A stretch of 64,000 nucleotides of DNA from Ciona savignyi (lineage: Eukaryota; Chordata; Ascidiacea; Phlebobranchia; Cionidae), in the NCBI GenBank assembly GCA_000149265.1, contig CH000109.1:146866-210865 (forward strand), written 5' to 3'. How positions within the stretch are numbered: position 1 is the stretch's first letter; every line of letters begins with the position of its first letter. Positions 20,031 to 32,803 of the stretch are shown one piece after another. The notes beneath the pieces were generated by a model. It was given only the letters and a program-made list of their open reading frames with translations, was not told where the DNA came from and ran no database searches. Position numbers and translations under genes: made by a program.

Positions 20031-22067
20031 CACCCAATATTACTTTACCACCAATAACTTCCCTGGGCACTTTTCGATCCACTACAAGATTTACACAAAC
20101 CAGTCCGTTTACCGAGTAAGATTACCGATGCTTTCATATTGTTCGAGTTTTAAAGCGTTTAACAGAATCCATTAGATTCTATTGAGTTTGGTCAACTCGC
20201 TAAGTGCGTTTCCTACCGCTGCGCGCAAATTCATTCAAGTTTTAAAGCAACTGGCGCTGATGGACGCGCTATTGCATATGAATGATAAAAATGAGGCAAT
20301 TCACATTATTTTATCAAAATATGACACTTATGCTATTACCCTGACCAATGGACCGTCATATTAGCATACCCATAACACATACATTTTAAATTATTCATAA
20401 AATCACAACAATTCGATATCTGCTTTGAAGCATTAACATTACGTCCATATCGTCCATATGCCTACGCATGAGCATTAACGATTTTTGCACAGTTTCTGCA
20501 AAATGATAAAAATATCTTGGACATTTAACAAAAACTTACTATTAATTTAAACAAATATTTAACTAAATTCTCTTATGCCTTAGATACGCCAAAAATTGAA
20601 GAAAAACGAAAAAATAAGGAAAGGGACAAGCTATGTTAAGAACAACATAAAATTTAAACAAACACTTCGTTATATGTCTTCGATCGGCTACTCCGACAAC
20701 TACGATAAGCCTAAGAAGACGACTTTATCTTAATTTAAAAAAACCTGTGACTTTAATACAGCTGTAACTACTTCCTATACTGTTGTTTATGCTATAATAA
20801 CACTTCCCTTTAATTATAACGTGATACACAAATACCTTTTTTGTAAATAGAAGTAAAGTTCGCAAATACAGTTTTTTGTTTTGTTAATAAAATTAAGACC
20901 TTTATAAAAAGTAAGAAAGGCAAAAAAACTACAAAATGTTAAAATATCCTATCCTGTTTACACTGCCACTAATTCCAACTGCAGTGGTATACTCGTGCTG
21001 TAAATATTGGTCGGGATTTGTGTACCATGTTTATGCATCGGAAGTAATGTTCTGAGCCGAGTTATCTGACGCATCGGAAATAATGGGATGACGGGTTCCT
21101 TCTTTTACATGAAGCATCTTTCGCATGATTTCGCCACAGACTTCGTTTTAGACTTCGTTTCAGAAATTTGAGAATGGAAATTAGAATTGAGACGAAGACG
21201 CAATAAATCATGCAAGGTCGGAAGCGATTGTGTAAATATTTTGTCCTGATTGAGTTTGTTTAAATTCATTTTAATTGATTTTACAGCGGCGTCTACTAAA
21301 TATTTAAGTGTGTTTATATTATCTTGCCTAAACGAAGATTTGTTTTCCGTCTTATTACTATTATAAAAATATTTGTTCCGCTATTTTACTAATATAAACT
21401 GATTATAATATATTACTCCAAATGTTTTGAAGAATAAAACGACATTAAATTATAGAAATAAAACATTGAAACTATTACTTTGAAGGGAAGATCGTATTCT
21501 TGATGTGTTTCGTGGTCGAATGGCTTCGAAAGAAGAATAAAAAGATACATAATTTCACACCTCGCAGAGCGCTGGACTGGGAAACACAGACCTAAACCAT
21601 TCCCAGGTTCACAAGTTAATATGTTCGAAAAGTGATCAAGTTCTGTCAAATATTGCCAGGCCTAGTTTGGATCCCACGACTATTAGGTCTTTTGTATCGT
21701 TCATCAATGTCTTTTGAGCGTTCACACATACTTTTGACATTAAGTCAAGTTCTGACCTATAACTGACCGCCCACTTGCCACACGACCACTTGAACCGTTA
21801 TGTAACACGCACTTAACACTGCAGTGTATCAACATTCATGAAATGTCATATTTAAGTAAGATGCGTAAGTAAAAGTTCCAAGTAATAATGAAGTTGATAA
21901 TATCTGCACCTGTGGACGTGGATATAATGAAAATTGCAATATTTTATTATATGTAAGGTGAATATTAATACATCGTGACCCATATTCACAATACCCCATC
22001 GTGTAGTAACTTTAGTTCATACGCCGTTACTCGGACATTCTATATATACCGAACGCTGGTAGAGTCG

Positions 22068-22170
22068 ATACATGTCGCTGGCAGTTGTGTGGTTACCGTG
22101 ACCGATTCATATACTAAAAGGGGTATTAGTAACGAGCCTATCATGGAATCGAACCTTGACCGAGCAAAAA
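22068..22170 (+). mobile_element. SINE-B copy
   Basis: GTGTGGTTACCGTGACCGATTC start, ACGAGCCTATCATGGAATCG B-box region, TTGACCGAGCAAAAA end. Confidence 0.65.
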
Positions 22171-22202
22171 ACTATATATCAATATATTTTATTTAACACA
22201 GC

Positions 22203-22292
22203 GCAATGGTTAACCCGATGCTGGGTTCGAGGTAATCTGACGATTGCTCGTGTGATAGCGCCCCCTGCGTTTCCCAACTCACGAGGAATTGT
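22203..22292 (+). mobile_element. SINE-A 3' fragment
   Basis: GGTTAACCCGATGCTGGG to CCCAACTCACGAGGAA, matching only the body 3' of the ACCCGACGATGGG core. Confidence 0.6.
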
Positions 22293-23211
22293 TGTAGAAT
22301 GTATATAACATGTCATGATAATGTATGCACGACGTGGACCATTCATCAAATGAGGTAAATTACAATAGATCGTCCCCGCTATCATATTACACAGCGCTAT
22401 ACTCATGCATGCAAAGTAATCTCATGGTACGTCTTGCAGCTCGAAATCTGCTACTAGAAAGTGTACAAAGTGTCTAACTTACTACATTTAAGGTTGGGCT
22501 GTCTTTTAAACCAATTGACGTTAAAATTTAAGTTGAATATTTCCACAGAGCATTCCAATTTTTAGAACAGAAATATCCAGATTCTGTTAAAAAGCATTAT
22601 TAACCAAGCATTAATACTGCCCCTAAAAATCTCCGGACTAAACGAAACACTCCACTATTCCTAATCCTAATACACTACACACTGCTTCCAGGTGTAAACA
22701 AATCTACGGGACCTCATGGTGACTCGACGAATCTAGTCTATTAAATATGCTGACAGGGGGTCCATTATACGTCATATTTGTCCATATGGAAACCTTAATT
22801 AGAGTAACATCATGTTTGGAGTTTGATTCCTTTGGCGACGAGCTAATGATAAGTTCTGAAGTGAATCCGGTAAAAACATCATTGCTTCAAATTTCCCTTC
22901 AACCGATCAAATGAACGATTTTACAACGTTTTATTGTCATAATATGATGACCAAACTGCTCTCGCCGGGAAATAAATCAAAGTTTGCAAGAAATGTCAAA
23001 ATCAATACGTATGTCGCTTATTTGAAGTTAATCGGTCGCGTATTTGCGTCTCGTGATATTGATTCTTAAAGTTTGATAGAATACTAGACATGGGCAAAGA
23101 GAAACGGACCTTTTACGACCTACAATCCTGGTCCCGGAGCTACCGTGAAGCGACCCATACAAATGCAAAGTGACATGTATTTAGCTGCCATATTAGTATT
23201 AGTTGCCTATC

Positions 23212-23312
23212 TTGTGACTTCCACTAAAATAGGACTAACTAACACTAACACATGACTAACAGTAACATAGGACCAACTTCCACTAACAAAGGACTAACTT
23301 CCACTAACTAAC
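23212..23312 (+). repeat. CTAAC-rich degenerate tandem repeat
   Basis: Repeated (A)GGACTAACTTCCACTAAC-type units over about 100 bp. Confidence 0.6.
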
Positions 23313-23621
23313 AATGGAAATGACAACATTATATCAGGACGCATGCGCAATACATGCCGTCACTTACATATTAAACTCTTATAAATTCAAATTAAAGCAC
23401 GCAGATTGAATTTATATGTTAAAAGGGTAAAGTAGTATAACTTTAATACATGTGCAGTAGTAGAAATACCCTATGAAGGGGTGAATTATACTGGATCTTC
23501 AATACATAACCTATAATTCCATCGGTAACCAGAAGATGGCGGCCATATATTGAGACGATCACCAGTATTATAACAATACCTCAAAACGGTCCTAGGTTCG
23601 AATTCTATATGTGTTGTGCGA

Positions 23622-23832
23622 TGGTGTGGCCGAATGGTTAACGATATAAATATAAAAAAACGGCATTGGTAACAAGCCCATCATTTTTCCGGTGAAAAAA
23701 TAATTAAAAAAACTTGTAGATTTTACAGGTGGGGTGGTGAGGCCGAGTGGTTAACGCGGCAGATACATGTACCGAAATATATAGGTCTGAGTAACGAGCC
23801 TAACATGGGTTCGAAACTCTAATCAATAAAAA
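23622..23832 (+). mobile_element. Two SINE-B copies
   Basis: Copy 1 (23622-23697) starts GGTGTGGCCGAATGGTTAACG; copy 2 (23735-23832) starts GTGAGGCCGAGTGGTTAACGC and ends ACGAGCCTAACATGGGTTCG. Confidence 0.75.
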
Positions 23833-23956
23833 CGAAACTTGCGTTTTGCATCATTGAGACCAATATGATCATTATATTCCTACCTACTGCCATACGGTAT
23901 ACTAGATTGTTTGGATTTATTATTCTAGAATCAGTACTAAATGAACAGATTAGACG

Positions 23957-26900
23957 TCATAATGATCCTCGCCATTCGTCGCGAAGTTTCTCTGTCACAT
24001 TTCCTTGTTTGTTGTCAAAGTATTTGCACAACCCCTCCGCCATCTTGCGAGGTGAAACACCAATCTGTGATGAATGGGGGTGTTGCTATAGAGGGGTGGT
24101 GATGCTATGTGTTGGGATAGGATATTCATGTTTATTCCCGTTGGTGGGAAAACCAAGGGGGTTACCACACAGACAATCGTCAGATCATCTCGCGCCCATC
24201 GTCGGGTTACCGGAGCTATTGCAGTGTGTTGTATATGATTCACACGTTCCTTCAATTTGGTAGAACTCATTAATCTACTGGGTTCAGGCGATGTCCGTTA
24301 AGTACCTTGCCCAAGGACACATCCGACTAGCTAGCGAATAGTTTTGAATCTGAACCTCTTCGACTGAAAGGCGACGCACTAACCCACCAATCTAATCATT
24401 GGGATAATAACGTTTCTTTTACTTAAGTATCACACGTCCTTGATATTAAGCCCGATGAGTATTGGTTCACATCTTACCTTCTCGCGCAGTATCCCGGTAA
24501 TAAACACATCTTCTACTTCAATATCTGCTCGCGTGTGCGTCGACATCAAGTACAGCTCACTAGCGACATCTTGCGACATAATATATGCAGGTCCGAAACA
24601 GAACGGCGGATAATAAGGTAAGTCGTAGATATGCATGGACTGGCTCCAGGTGCCTCCTCGTTGGACCTTTAAACATACATCAGTTGGTACGTGGTTTGTA
24701 TAGCAAGGTATTCCTACATCTTGTAACGATATAATGTCCGTTGAAAAGCTAATTCATCAGGTGTGGGGTCGAAACCTGCCTAAAGCTAGTCGGTTGTGTG
24801 GGCCCAAGTTAGGGTATTGGCGGATCTTGCCTGATCCCAATGTTTTAATGGAATAAACAAAATTGTAGCAGTTTCTTCATTGTATTTAAAACATTTATCC
24901 CCGTGAATGCGAAAACCAAGGCGGTTAACACACGGGCAATCGTCAGATCACCTCACGCCCACTGCCGGGTCACCAGAGCTATTGCAGTGTGTTGTGTATG
25001 ATTTACACGTTCCTTTAATTTAGTAGAACCCATTAATCCGCTGGGTTCAGGCAATATCCATTAGGTACCTTGCCCAAGGACACAACCGACCAGTAAGTCA
25101 GCAAAGTACAACGATGGAAATGAATACAAAATGTCGGGTTACCTTGGCATGTCTTGCAAGCTTGTAACCACAGTGTAAGACGCTCTTGTTGAATTGTGAT
25201 GTCATAACGTATCGCTGCACAATCAGTGAAATATTCAGATATACGTCATCATCAGCAAGTATGACATATTGCGGTTTCCTAAACGGAAAAATTGATAATT
25301 CATTTGTAAATATATTTTCATGAAGGAATGTGCTAAGAAAGATATATTTTTACCGAGCCAAGTTTCCAACCCATTATAGGCTCGTCACTAGGACCGTTAT
25401 TTGTATGAGAGTCCGTATATGCGTTAACCATTTGGCCACACGACCGTACACTAAGAAGGATATTTATATGAATATCCATGCAGAAACCAAGGGGCAATTG
25501 TTAGATAATCTCGCACCCACCGACAGGTTACCGGAGATATTGCAATGTGTTGTGTATGATTGAGACATTCGGTTTTAGTGAATATTAATTTACTTGAATC
25601 AGGCAAAGTCCGCTAAATGTATTACAAAAGGACACAACAGGCAATTTCGTTTCTTTCAACCGACGGCCGGCAGTGGTACGAATGAGCTAACAGGTCGACT
25701 TGTATTGCAAGTGATGCAAATGTCCAGAACTTACGCGCAATGCTCCCGTTTCCATCGAAGTCCTATTAATGATTTCAGCGTCAGATTTAAGTATGCGTCA
25801 CGAAAGTCGGACAGCACAATATCGTTATATCTCGTTGCTTCTTTGATAAGCTTTCGAAGAATATTCTTATTCGGTGTCGATCCGAGAAGAAATAACGTTC
25901 GAACCTGTGGAATTGTCCCGATTTAGCTCCGATATTTTCAAACTGGGTTGTAAACTACGAATTTAGGATCATGTAATTACTGAGTCGGTTGGAAGAGTTA
26001 CCAGTCAAACATGCTATTCACGTTTCTTCTTGGGAAATGCAGTAAGTTAATTGGCCATGCGTAACAATGTAAAATAAATTAGTGGGTTTTACTTCGTGTT
26101 ATATGTAGAAGTAGATGATAAGATAGAATAGGATAGGATAGGATATAGAAATAGTTATGTTTATCCCCGTAAATAGGAAAACCAAGGGGGTTAACACACG
26201 GGCAATCGTCAGATCACCTCGCGCCTATTGTCGGGTTGCGCATTATTAAACACTTGTCACTGGCGGTTTTCCGTGCAAGAACGCTTCCTTGTGTAAACGC
26301 TATGTGACGATTGTCCGTGTGTTAACCCCCTTGTTTTACCATCCACGGGGATAAACATGAATATCCTATCCATGCATACACCCTTATATGGTTACCCCCG
26401 CCCCACCTGAATATCTTCCACGTCACGAATGGATCCCCATGTCTCCCTTATGACGTCACGATGCTCGTTATGATCAATGCTGGTTTTAACGAGGACCACA
26501 AGTTGGACTGGAATAATATGGGGACGTGACAAATATATAATGATATAACAATGGTTATATGCTAAAAATGCGTAAACGGATGTTAATTGGTAAATAGACC
26601 TGACGGAAATTGGAATTTTTAGTGATTTTTAACTTTAGCTGACCCGACATTTAATTTTCGCATTTCCTTATGAAGCGATAATAACAACATTTTATCGTAG
26701 CAATATATAATAACATATAAATAATAATTTAAAATACATAACAGCCCTGATAACAAGCGGGTTCGTAGATCCACAACCTTTATATGTGGCAATTTTAAAA
26801 AGCTGAAATTTGTAAACCAATCTTATATAGGTAAATTATCCCTGGCGGAAATTATAATTTAAATCCGTTTTTAAATGACCCGGTATTTAGTTTATGCATT

Positions 26901-28342
26901 TGCGTATTTTAATATTGTATATCTGCAAGAATCATGAATTACGTTTAATTCTAGTTTTACATGCTGGAAAAATAAATTTTCCTACCTGAATCGCAAAAAT
27001 CCACCTCCGGCTTGTGTATGTATTGGAAACCATCCACACTTCCTCCAGTATTGACATTGGCAATGAATCGCTCAGGAATTCGATTCGTTAAATTTCGTAG
27101 TTTCGAACCGTCGACCATTGTTTTATTCCCATGTGATGCTACGCTCTCTAGCGCCACGTGTGGTCTGGTGACGTAGATTTCCGACCTCTGCGGCCATGTT
27201 AACGTGGTTGAGCTCTCCAGGTAGAGAAAACTGCAACAATCGCATTTCGTACGGTCGTGTGGCCGAATGGTTAGCATGACTGATACCTATACCGACCTTT
27301 ATAAAAGAAAACTGTCCTTGTGCCTAGCCCATGAGCATTGGTTCGGAACTTGGCTCAGTTAACAAAAGATTCACATGCCGCCATGTAAGACAGACTTTTT
27401 TCAGCAGGATAAGTTTCGAACCGACGATATACTCGTCATTAAACGTTTAAACATGATACGATTGTCTATAAAATGACGTAACCCAAGATTCCCCCATGAT
27501 AGGATCGTCAATATAAAGTGTTTTTTTGTTACAAAAAGTGGTGAATATAGGGTAGGATATTGTTTATTCTTGTTGATGGGTAAACACAAAGAGATGTTAC
27601 CAGACGGACAATCGTTTAAATTACCTCGCGAATACGTCATGCAGCGTTACCACACGGGCAATCGTCAGATTATCTCGCACCGATCATCGGGTTAGCAGAG
27701 AAACAATATATTTTAAATATTTGACAAAGATATTGTAACAGTTCGATAGTTAAAGCTGTCCGTTAAATGGGACTTCCCCACTGTGGTTGCCTGTTAACAA
27801 CCATCCACCCTTGTTATTGTAATCAGCCCATCGTAAGTTGACGTCATACCGGAATGAGAATGCGGTCGGGGTGGAGGGGTGGGTGTAACAACCGATTTAA
27901 AACTAGTCCCCTATATACGAATGTCTGACCGATTGCTCCCATTGCTTTGTGCGGTACGTTTCAATCGAAAGGTTGCGGATTCGAAACTGGTCGCCAGCTA
28001 GTCAGTTGTGTCCTTGGGCAAGGCACTTAACAGACATTTATGGTCTGAAACCAGTGGATTAATCGATTTTATCAAATTGAGGGAACGTGTGAATCACACA
28101 CAACACACTGCAATAGCTCCGGTAACCCGACGGTGAGCGCGAGGTGATCTGACGATTGCCCGTGTGTTAACCCCCTTGATTTTCCCATTCACGGGTATAA
28201 ACATGAATAATATATCTTAATTTAATTACAAAGACATTAAGAATTATCACACTTACCTCAAATTCCAAACACAAAAAATGCACAGCGCAATTATTAAGGT
28301 GATTATAACTCTTGATGGAAAATGTATCTTCGCTTCCCACAT
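23957..28342 (-). CDS. B3GALT: GT31 beta-1,3-galactosyl/N-acetylglucosaminyltransferase, complete
   Basis: Type II Golgi enzyme that adds beta-1,3-linked Gal or GlcNAc from UDP-sugar to glycan acceptors. Seven coding exons: 28342-28257, 27230-26986, 26507-26407, 25904-25735, 25278-25143, 24666-24478, 24064-23957. All are GT-AG with consistent phase, giving 344 aa, the usual B3GALT length. Exon 1 begins MWEAKIHFPSR and then has one hydrophobic signal anchor (about 12-28). GT31 landmarks follow: DVIRETWGS (about 135), TLFLLGSTPN, YNDIVLSDF.DAYLNLTLK, YVILADDDVYLN with metal-binding DDD at 210-212, YPPFCFGPAYIMS (265-277) and EDVFITG with conserved EDV at 298-300. The stop is TGA at 23959-23957. 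Donor and acceptor sugars cannot be told apart from these motifs. SINEs sit in most introns, one abutting the exon-2 acceptor. Confidence 0.95.
24113..24400 (-). mobile_element. SINE-A copy
   Basis: Near full length: GGATAGGATATTCATG tail at the left, CTCGCGCCCATCGTCGGG core, CCCAAGGACACATCCGACTA and a degenerate head at the right. In the last glycosyltransferase intron; the tail is about 50 bp from the last exon. Confidence 0.9.
24893..25097 (-). mobile_element. SINE-A copy, head missing
   Basis: ATTTATCCCCGTGAATGCG to CCCAAGGACACAACCGACCAG. It ends 45 bp from the donor of the DDD-motif exon. Confidence 0.85.
25350..25640 (-). mobile_element. SINE-B (25350-25452) next to degenerate SINE-A (25470-25640)
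   Basis: SINE-B inverted: TACCGAGCCAAGTTTCCAAC, GGCTCGTCACTAGGACCG, CGTTAACCATTTGGCCACAC. SINE-A inverted and worn: GAAACCAAGGGGCAATTG, CGCACCCACCGACAGG. Both lie in the intron between the VRTLFLLG and DDD exons. Confidence 0.7.
26120..26370. mobile_element. Inverted pair of SINE-A 3' ends
   Basis: Minus-strand copy 26120-26240 with three GGATA tail units, then plus-strand copy 26275-26370 ending CCACGGGGATAAACATGAAT. The pair can form a hairpin. It ends about 37 bp from the donor of the IRETWG exon. Confidence 0.8.
27251..27368 (+). mobile_element. SINE-B copy abutting a glycosyltransferase splice acceptor
   Basis: GTCGTGTGGCCGAATGGTTAG start and TTGGCTCAGTTAACAAAAG end. On the minus strand its first base lies about 20 bp upstream of the exon-2 acceptor (27231), so the polypyrimidine/branch region is partly SINE-derived. 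Confidence 0.8.
27545..27700 (-). mobile_element. Rearranged SINE-A fragments
   Basis: Two partial copies of the ACGGACAATCGT / ACGGGCAATCGTCAGATT segment in tandem, following a GGTAGGATATTGTTTATTC tail. In glycosyltransferase intron 1. Confidence 0.65.
27960..28207 (+). mobile_element. SINE-A copy
   Basis: Head from TTTCAATCGAAAGGTTGCGG with B-box GATTCGAAACTGG, GTGTCCTTGGGCAAGGCACT, core and CACGGGTATAAACATGAAT end. It ends about 50 bp from the donor of glycosyltransferase exon 1. Confidence 0.9.
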
Positions 28343-29219
28343 CATTCAGGGTTCAGCATTGTATGCAAAAATACTTTAATCTTTTATCGAATAAATCCAT
28401 ATAGACCTATATTAAACAAACCAGCCTTCAGGTTTCTAACTAGCAATACATATAACCGGTGCAATATGTTAAGGCGTGTTTTCCCTCCGGCGGTTTACGT
28501 TCCACTGCTATCCCTGGTAGGAATAATTGCGGACAGATTTCAAAGTGATATGGTTTACTTTATAGCGCGTATACTTTACAATATGCATCGGTGTATTATT
28601 ATGTGTCATACGGTATGGCCAGACACTTAGTTTTAAATTACATGGTCGGTTTGGGAAGGTTGGATTTTCAATATACCCAACGAGAAGTTATATATCGCTG
28701 CCTAAATATATTTTTTATAATTCTATGTTGCATGATGTGACGTAGTAGACTTGTGCGCAGCTCGATTAACTACAATATCTTAATAGGGGAATACCCTAGA
28801 TTGGTTTCTCGATGGGAACAGTCTATTTTCGGTTTGAGATGATAATTATTAATTATAATCTGCGGTGTTTAAAGGGCCCAAGGATAACAGCAATATGTTT
28901 ATTTATCCAACGATATTAAATAATCATCAATTAGAATGAAGTATTACAGGGAGAAGCAGGGAAAGACATAAGTAATCAGCGAGTGTGTTGCCCCTTACTT
29001 TTGCCACAAAAGCTATTCGTTGGGTAATGACAAGCTGTTCAGTGTAAAGAAGTTGTACAGAGGGGAGTCGGTTTATAATTCTCAACAACCTTTTTCCTGG
29101 CATTATATTGAAAAACCATATTAAATTGTATGTTGAAACTGTTTAGTTCACTTTATGTGGTTTATGTCCGGGCTGTTGTAGTTACGATTACTTTACATAA
29201 AAAACATATTTTTATCGGG

Positions 29220-29312
29220 GTCAGTTTCGAACCATTACGAGCTCTTAGCCGAGACCGTTTTGTATAAGTTGGTATATATATCGGCCGCGCTAACCATTCA
29301 GCCATAATACAA
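29220..29312 (-). mobile_element. SINE-B copy
   Basis: GGTCAGTTTCGAACCATTAC at the left, GGCCGCGCTAACCATTCAGCC at the right (inverted). Confidence 0.7.
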
Positions 29313-29584
29313 ATACCAACTACGCAAAGACTATCGTAATGCCGAGTCGATCAAGGATTCGAAAGTTGGCTCGGTAAATAAGAGAATAATATCTCATGGA
29401 ACTATCCGTTGGGTGGGGACACAGAGCAATACTGCAGTGCGTCATCTATTTGATTTGGTTTTGATCAAAACGAATTATGGACACAAATGTTATAAATATG
29501 ACAATAAACTGAACAGAGAAAATTAAAGACATCGTTTATTAGAACAAGTCTATGTAATAAAATCTCCAAACGCATAGATCACAG

Positions 29585-29900
29585 CGCGTCGTCAGCCGAA
29601 TGGTTGCAGGATTGAAACTGGCCTCTTAGGCAGCGTCGGTTGTGTCTTAAGCAAGACAGACATCGCCTGAATCTAGTAAAATAATGGGTTGAACTTAAGA
29701 GCAACATACACAGCTCACAGGAAAATCCCCGGTAACCCGACCGTGCTGGGCGTAAGGTGTTCTGACAATTGCCGTTGTCTTTTCGTTTTCCAGGTCCGGC
29801 AGTGTGGCCGAATGGTTAACGAAAAAATTTAATACAAAAACGATCCTGGTGACAAGAACATAACAGATTCAGAACTTTGTCAGGTAAAAACGTGGTAAAA
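29585..29900 (+). mobile_element. Degenerate SINE-A followed by SINE-B
   Basis: SINE-A 29585-29792 (GGTTGCAGGATTGAAACTGG, GGTAACCCGACCGTGCTGGG); SINE-B 29799-29900 (GTGTGGCCGAATGGTTAACG to TTTGTCAGGTAAAAAC). Confidence 0.65.
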
Positions 29901-30279
29901 CCAAGCAGGAATATCCCGTAATAACAACTGTATTTTCGAGTGTTTCAACGCTATGGCCCATATACTTGCAAATTGAAATATTTAAAAAGGTGGGTAATGT
30001 GTGTCTGAGACGAGTAACAAAGTATTCAAGGAAAGTCAGTTATCCCTCTTATTGTCATGGCTTTACTCTCAAAATCACTGAACCGTGTCCAACCAAGGAG
30101 TGGTTTAACCACCCAGCCAACCGTGACCGGCACTTCTATTTTAGTCCCAACTTTTCACAAGTTTATAAACCGTTGCTACTTTGCTTCGTTTAGTTTTCGC
30201 TTCTGTATTATAATAAGTAATACCCGTGCTCACAGTTACATGGTCCTACATTACCAACGCCATTCATTGAAACAATGAT

Positions 30280-30395
30280 ATGATATTCATGTTTATCCCC
30301 GTCAATGGAAAACCAAGGGGGTTAACACACGGATATTCGTCAAATTACCTCGCGCCCACCGTCGGGTTACTAGGGATGTTTCGTGTGTTGTGTAT
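30280..30395 (-). mobile_element. SINE-A 3' fragment
   Basis: GATATTCATGTTTATCCCCG, CCAAGGGGGTTAACACACGG, CCTCGCGCCCACCGTCGGG; the rest is lost. Confidence 0.8.
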
Positions 30396-32619
30396 GATAC
30401 TTTTCTTTTTTATTCCAGCCCCTTTTTCCATTGTAGTGTGTCTTGTATGATCAATCAAAGTGAACTTACACGTCAAACAGACATATCACACCTTCGACCA
30501 TAGCATATAAATAGACAAATGTGTTTTAACTGTCGCCATGTTCCACGCATTGATTTTGGCAAACTAGAAACTTAACTTGATTACCGCTACTTTATTGTCT
30601 GACTTAATCCGCTAAGTGGAAATCAGTTAGTGGGTAAACAGTGATTCTGTTTGCAACGTTATTTTATGGCGGGATGCCAAAGTAAACGGTTGGCAGATAA
30701 GCATCCATCACCGTTCGCTGCAGCTCCATTGCCGAGGTCGCAAAGAGAAGTTTCAACCGTGCAGAGCAACGGGTTGAACAAACTCCCGCCGTTTTCCGCG
30801 CGAAGAAGTTTTGTGTTTCGCTCCTGGCGATAGCTACTCACTCAAGTGAATCGTCGCTCGTTGTCCGAGTTTCAAAACAAGCTCAGAATATCGCGACTAC
30901 TGGTCGGCTTGTGTTGGTTCAACAGAGAGAATAGGTAATTGGAGACTTGGCGCTTCTTTAGAAGAGCAGAGTTAGCTTTATATCGGGATTTAAAAATGAA
31001 GTTTTTGATATCAAGTTTAAAAAATTACTTAAATTAAGAAACAGAAGGTCGTTAAATTAAATGTTAACAGTTCAGTCGAGTATTGCAATACTATATATAT
31101 AAAGAATAAAGTAAGTTATTTAGAATAGAAGCAAATTTTATTATGTTTTGCCAAAAGTCTCTATATCAATGTGTGGTTGGTATTGTACAAAATGCAAATT
31201 ATTTATGGTATAGACTGTACGGGTTATTCACGTCGTTTTATGACTGCAGCAGCGATTTTACGATTCATTCATAATGTTTCGCCGACAAGCGCTGTGTCGG
31301 AATTTATAACTTCGCGGGTCTACGTCAGGAATGTACGACCACTTATCTATCGGCCCGCTGGGAGCTTACTATGGCAGCAACAAAGTGAAACGCCATTGAT
31401 AAGACAAGTTACCGGTAAAACGAAACGCATCAGCCCACCTACACACATTGCACCCATTCTTTACCAATGACTCATCTTTGTTCAATTAACTTATTTGTCT
31501 TAACTCGCGATTTTTACTTGAATCGTTAGCAACTTATCTGAGGGACATTTTAGTTTTCTGTCGCGTTCAGCGCACTATACGTACGCAGCCTAATACGTAA
31601 GTTATATAATGAGGATCATTTATTTTACTTTCCATAAATGTCAGGCCCAAAATGTTTACTATGAACGTAAATAATAAATATGGCAGGGAAAGGAAAATAA
31701 AGGATTGCAATTAGTAAAACTGGGGAGACAACAGACAAGTACCTTGCAACGGTAGTAATATGGTGTTTTCGGTATTGTAGTGATATACGTGGTGATATCG
31801 TTTTACCATTGCGAAAGCCTATAAATTGGTGTGGGCATACTGTCACTTTATGTTCGCAACGAAGATGGCCCAACTTCGAATGGTTGGGCGAAATACGTGG
31901 TTCCTCCAAATCCCAGTCAAGCTTGCAGGGGTTTCAGTCAGTGGTTAAATGGTCTGCTTGCTTTCGGGGTTAAGTTAGTAAACAGAGATCCATCTTTCTC
32001 TTTTGTCGCTCATATTAAGGTTGGGTTATGTGGTTGGGTGGAATAATATCACTTACCGTAACTTAAAAAAGCTATAACTTTAATATGACTTGGAAAGAGA
32101 AAAACACGTGGAAAGAGAACTTAAGAGGTTGGGTAGAATAAATAACTTATCCTGTCATCTGCGCGTTGATGTGCTTTATTAACAACATTAGTAAATTCGT
32201 ACGACATAATGGAAATAATAGCTGTCTGGCTTTGTTCGACTCATTGTGGTAGATGCCACAGAAAGTCCCGACCTTGTTCATGGGGTTTGTCAGTGGTTAG
32301 CTTGTGTTGTCTCAGCGAGTTGCTCGTGTTCGGCGTGTAAGTGAAAGTCGTCGACGACTTATTTCGGTCGATTGGGTTGGAGCAATATACGTAAATGAAG
32401 GTTACCATGAACATAACCACACCATGTTAATCCTCCGTGTTGTTTCACCATGTTTTTTCACTGTGTTGTTTCACTGTGGTTGGAACAAGTTTAAACCGCG
32501 CTCGCAAACAAGACTGTCAACAAGCTAGGAGAATGAACTGTGTACCCAGCGCTTTATCTTCATAGTTTCATGTTTAACAAGTTCCTGAAACTTCACATCG
32601 AAGAACTGGGGGGGCGGGA

Positions 32620-32803
32620 CTAAAAGGAGGGAAGGAGGGAAACTGTACACTAAAATAAAATTACGGTATTAGAGTTAATTTTAAAGTTGAGTTGGTATTT
32701 GGGTTAGTTTTGGGGTTAAGGTATTGTTTAGGGCTGGGTTAAAAATAGTTTCCATGGTTTTAGTTAGCAGTTTCCCACATTCCCTATTTCCCCCTCCTTT
32801 TAG
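32620..32803. mobile_element. MITE-like element with terminal inverted repeats
   Basis: Begins CTAAAAGGAGGG and ends CCCTCCTTTTAG, a perfect 12-bp TIR, with imperfect extension (GGGAAACTG.ACACTAAAAT against TTTTAGTTAGCAGTTTCCC). The interior is rich in GGTTAGGGTT-like sequence. No coding capacity. Related copies lie at 19868-20030, 58682-58865, 58932-59233 and about 63700-63890. Confidence 0.8.

Larger units (their letters stand above)
18704..23956. other. Intergenic region between the GPCR and glycosyltransferase genes
   Basis: 5' flank of the GPCR and 3' flank of the glycosyltransferase. Contains the CRE cluster, an old SINE-A (19555-19855), a MITE-like element (19868-20030), a SINE-A fragment (22203-22292), three SINE-B copies and a CTAAC-rich tract. 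A 60-codon ORF at 20182-20364 has no recognisable homology or convincing splice sites. Confidence 0.5.

Noticed and set aside
23865-24263. 132-codon plus-strand ORF
   Set aside because: Antisense to the last glycosyltransferase exon and the adjacent SINE-A.
30651-30841. Overlapping 60-codon ORFs on both strands in a GC-richer block
   Set aside because: No homology or splice evidence; possibly a non-coding first exon or CpG-rich regulatory block, not enough to call a gene.
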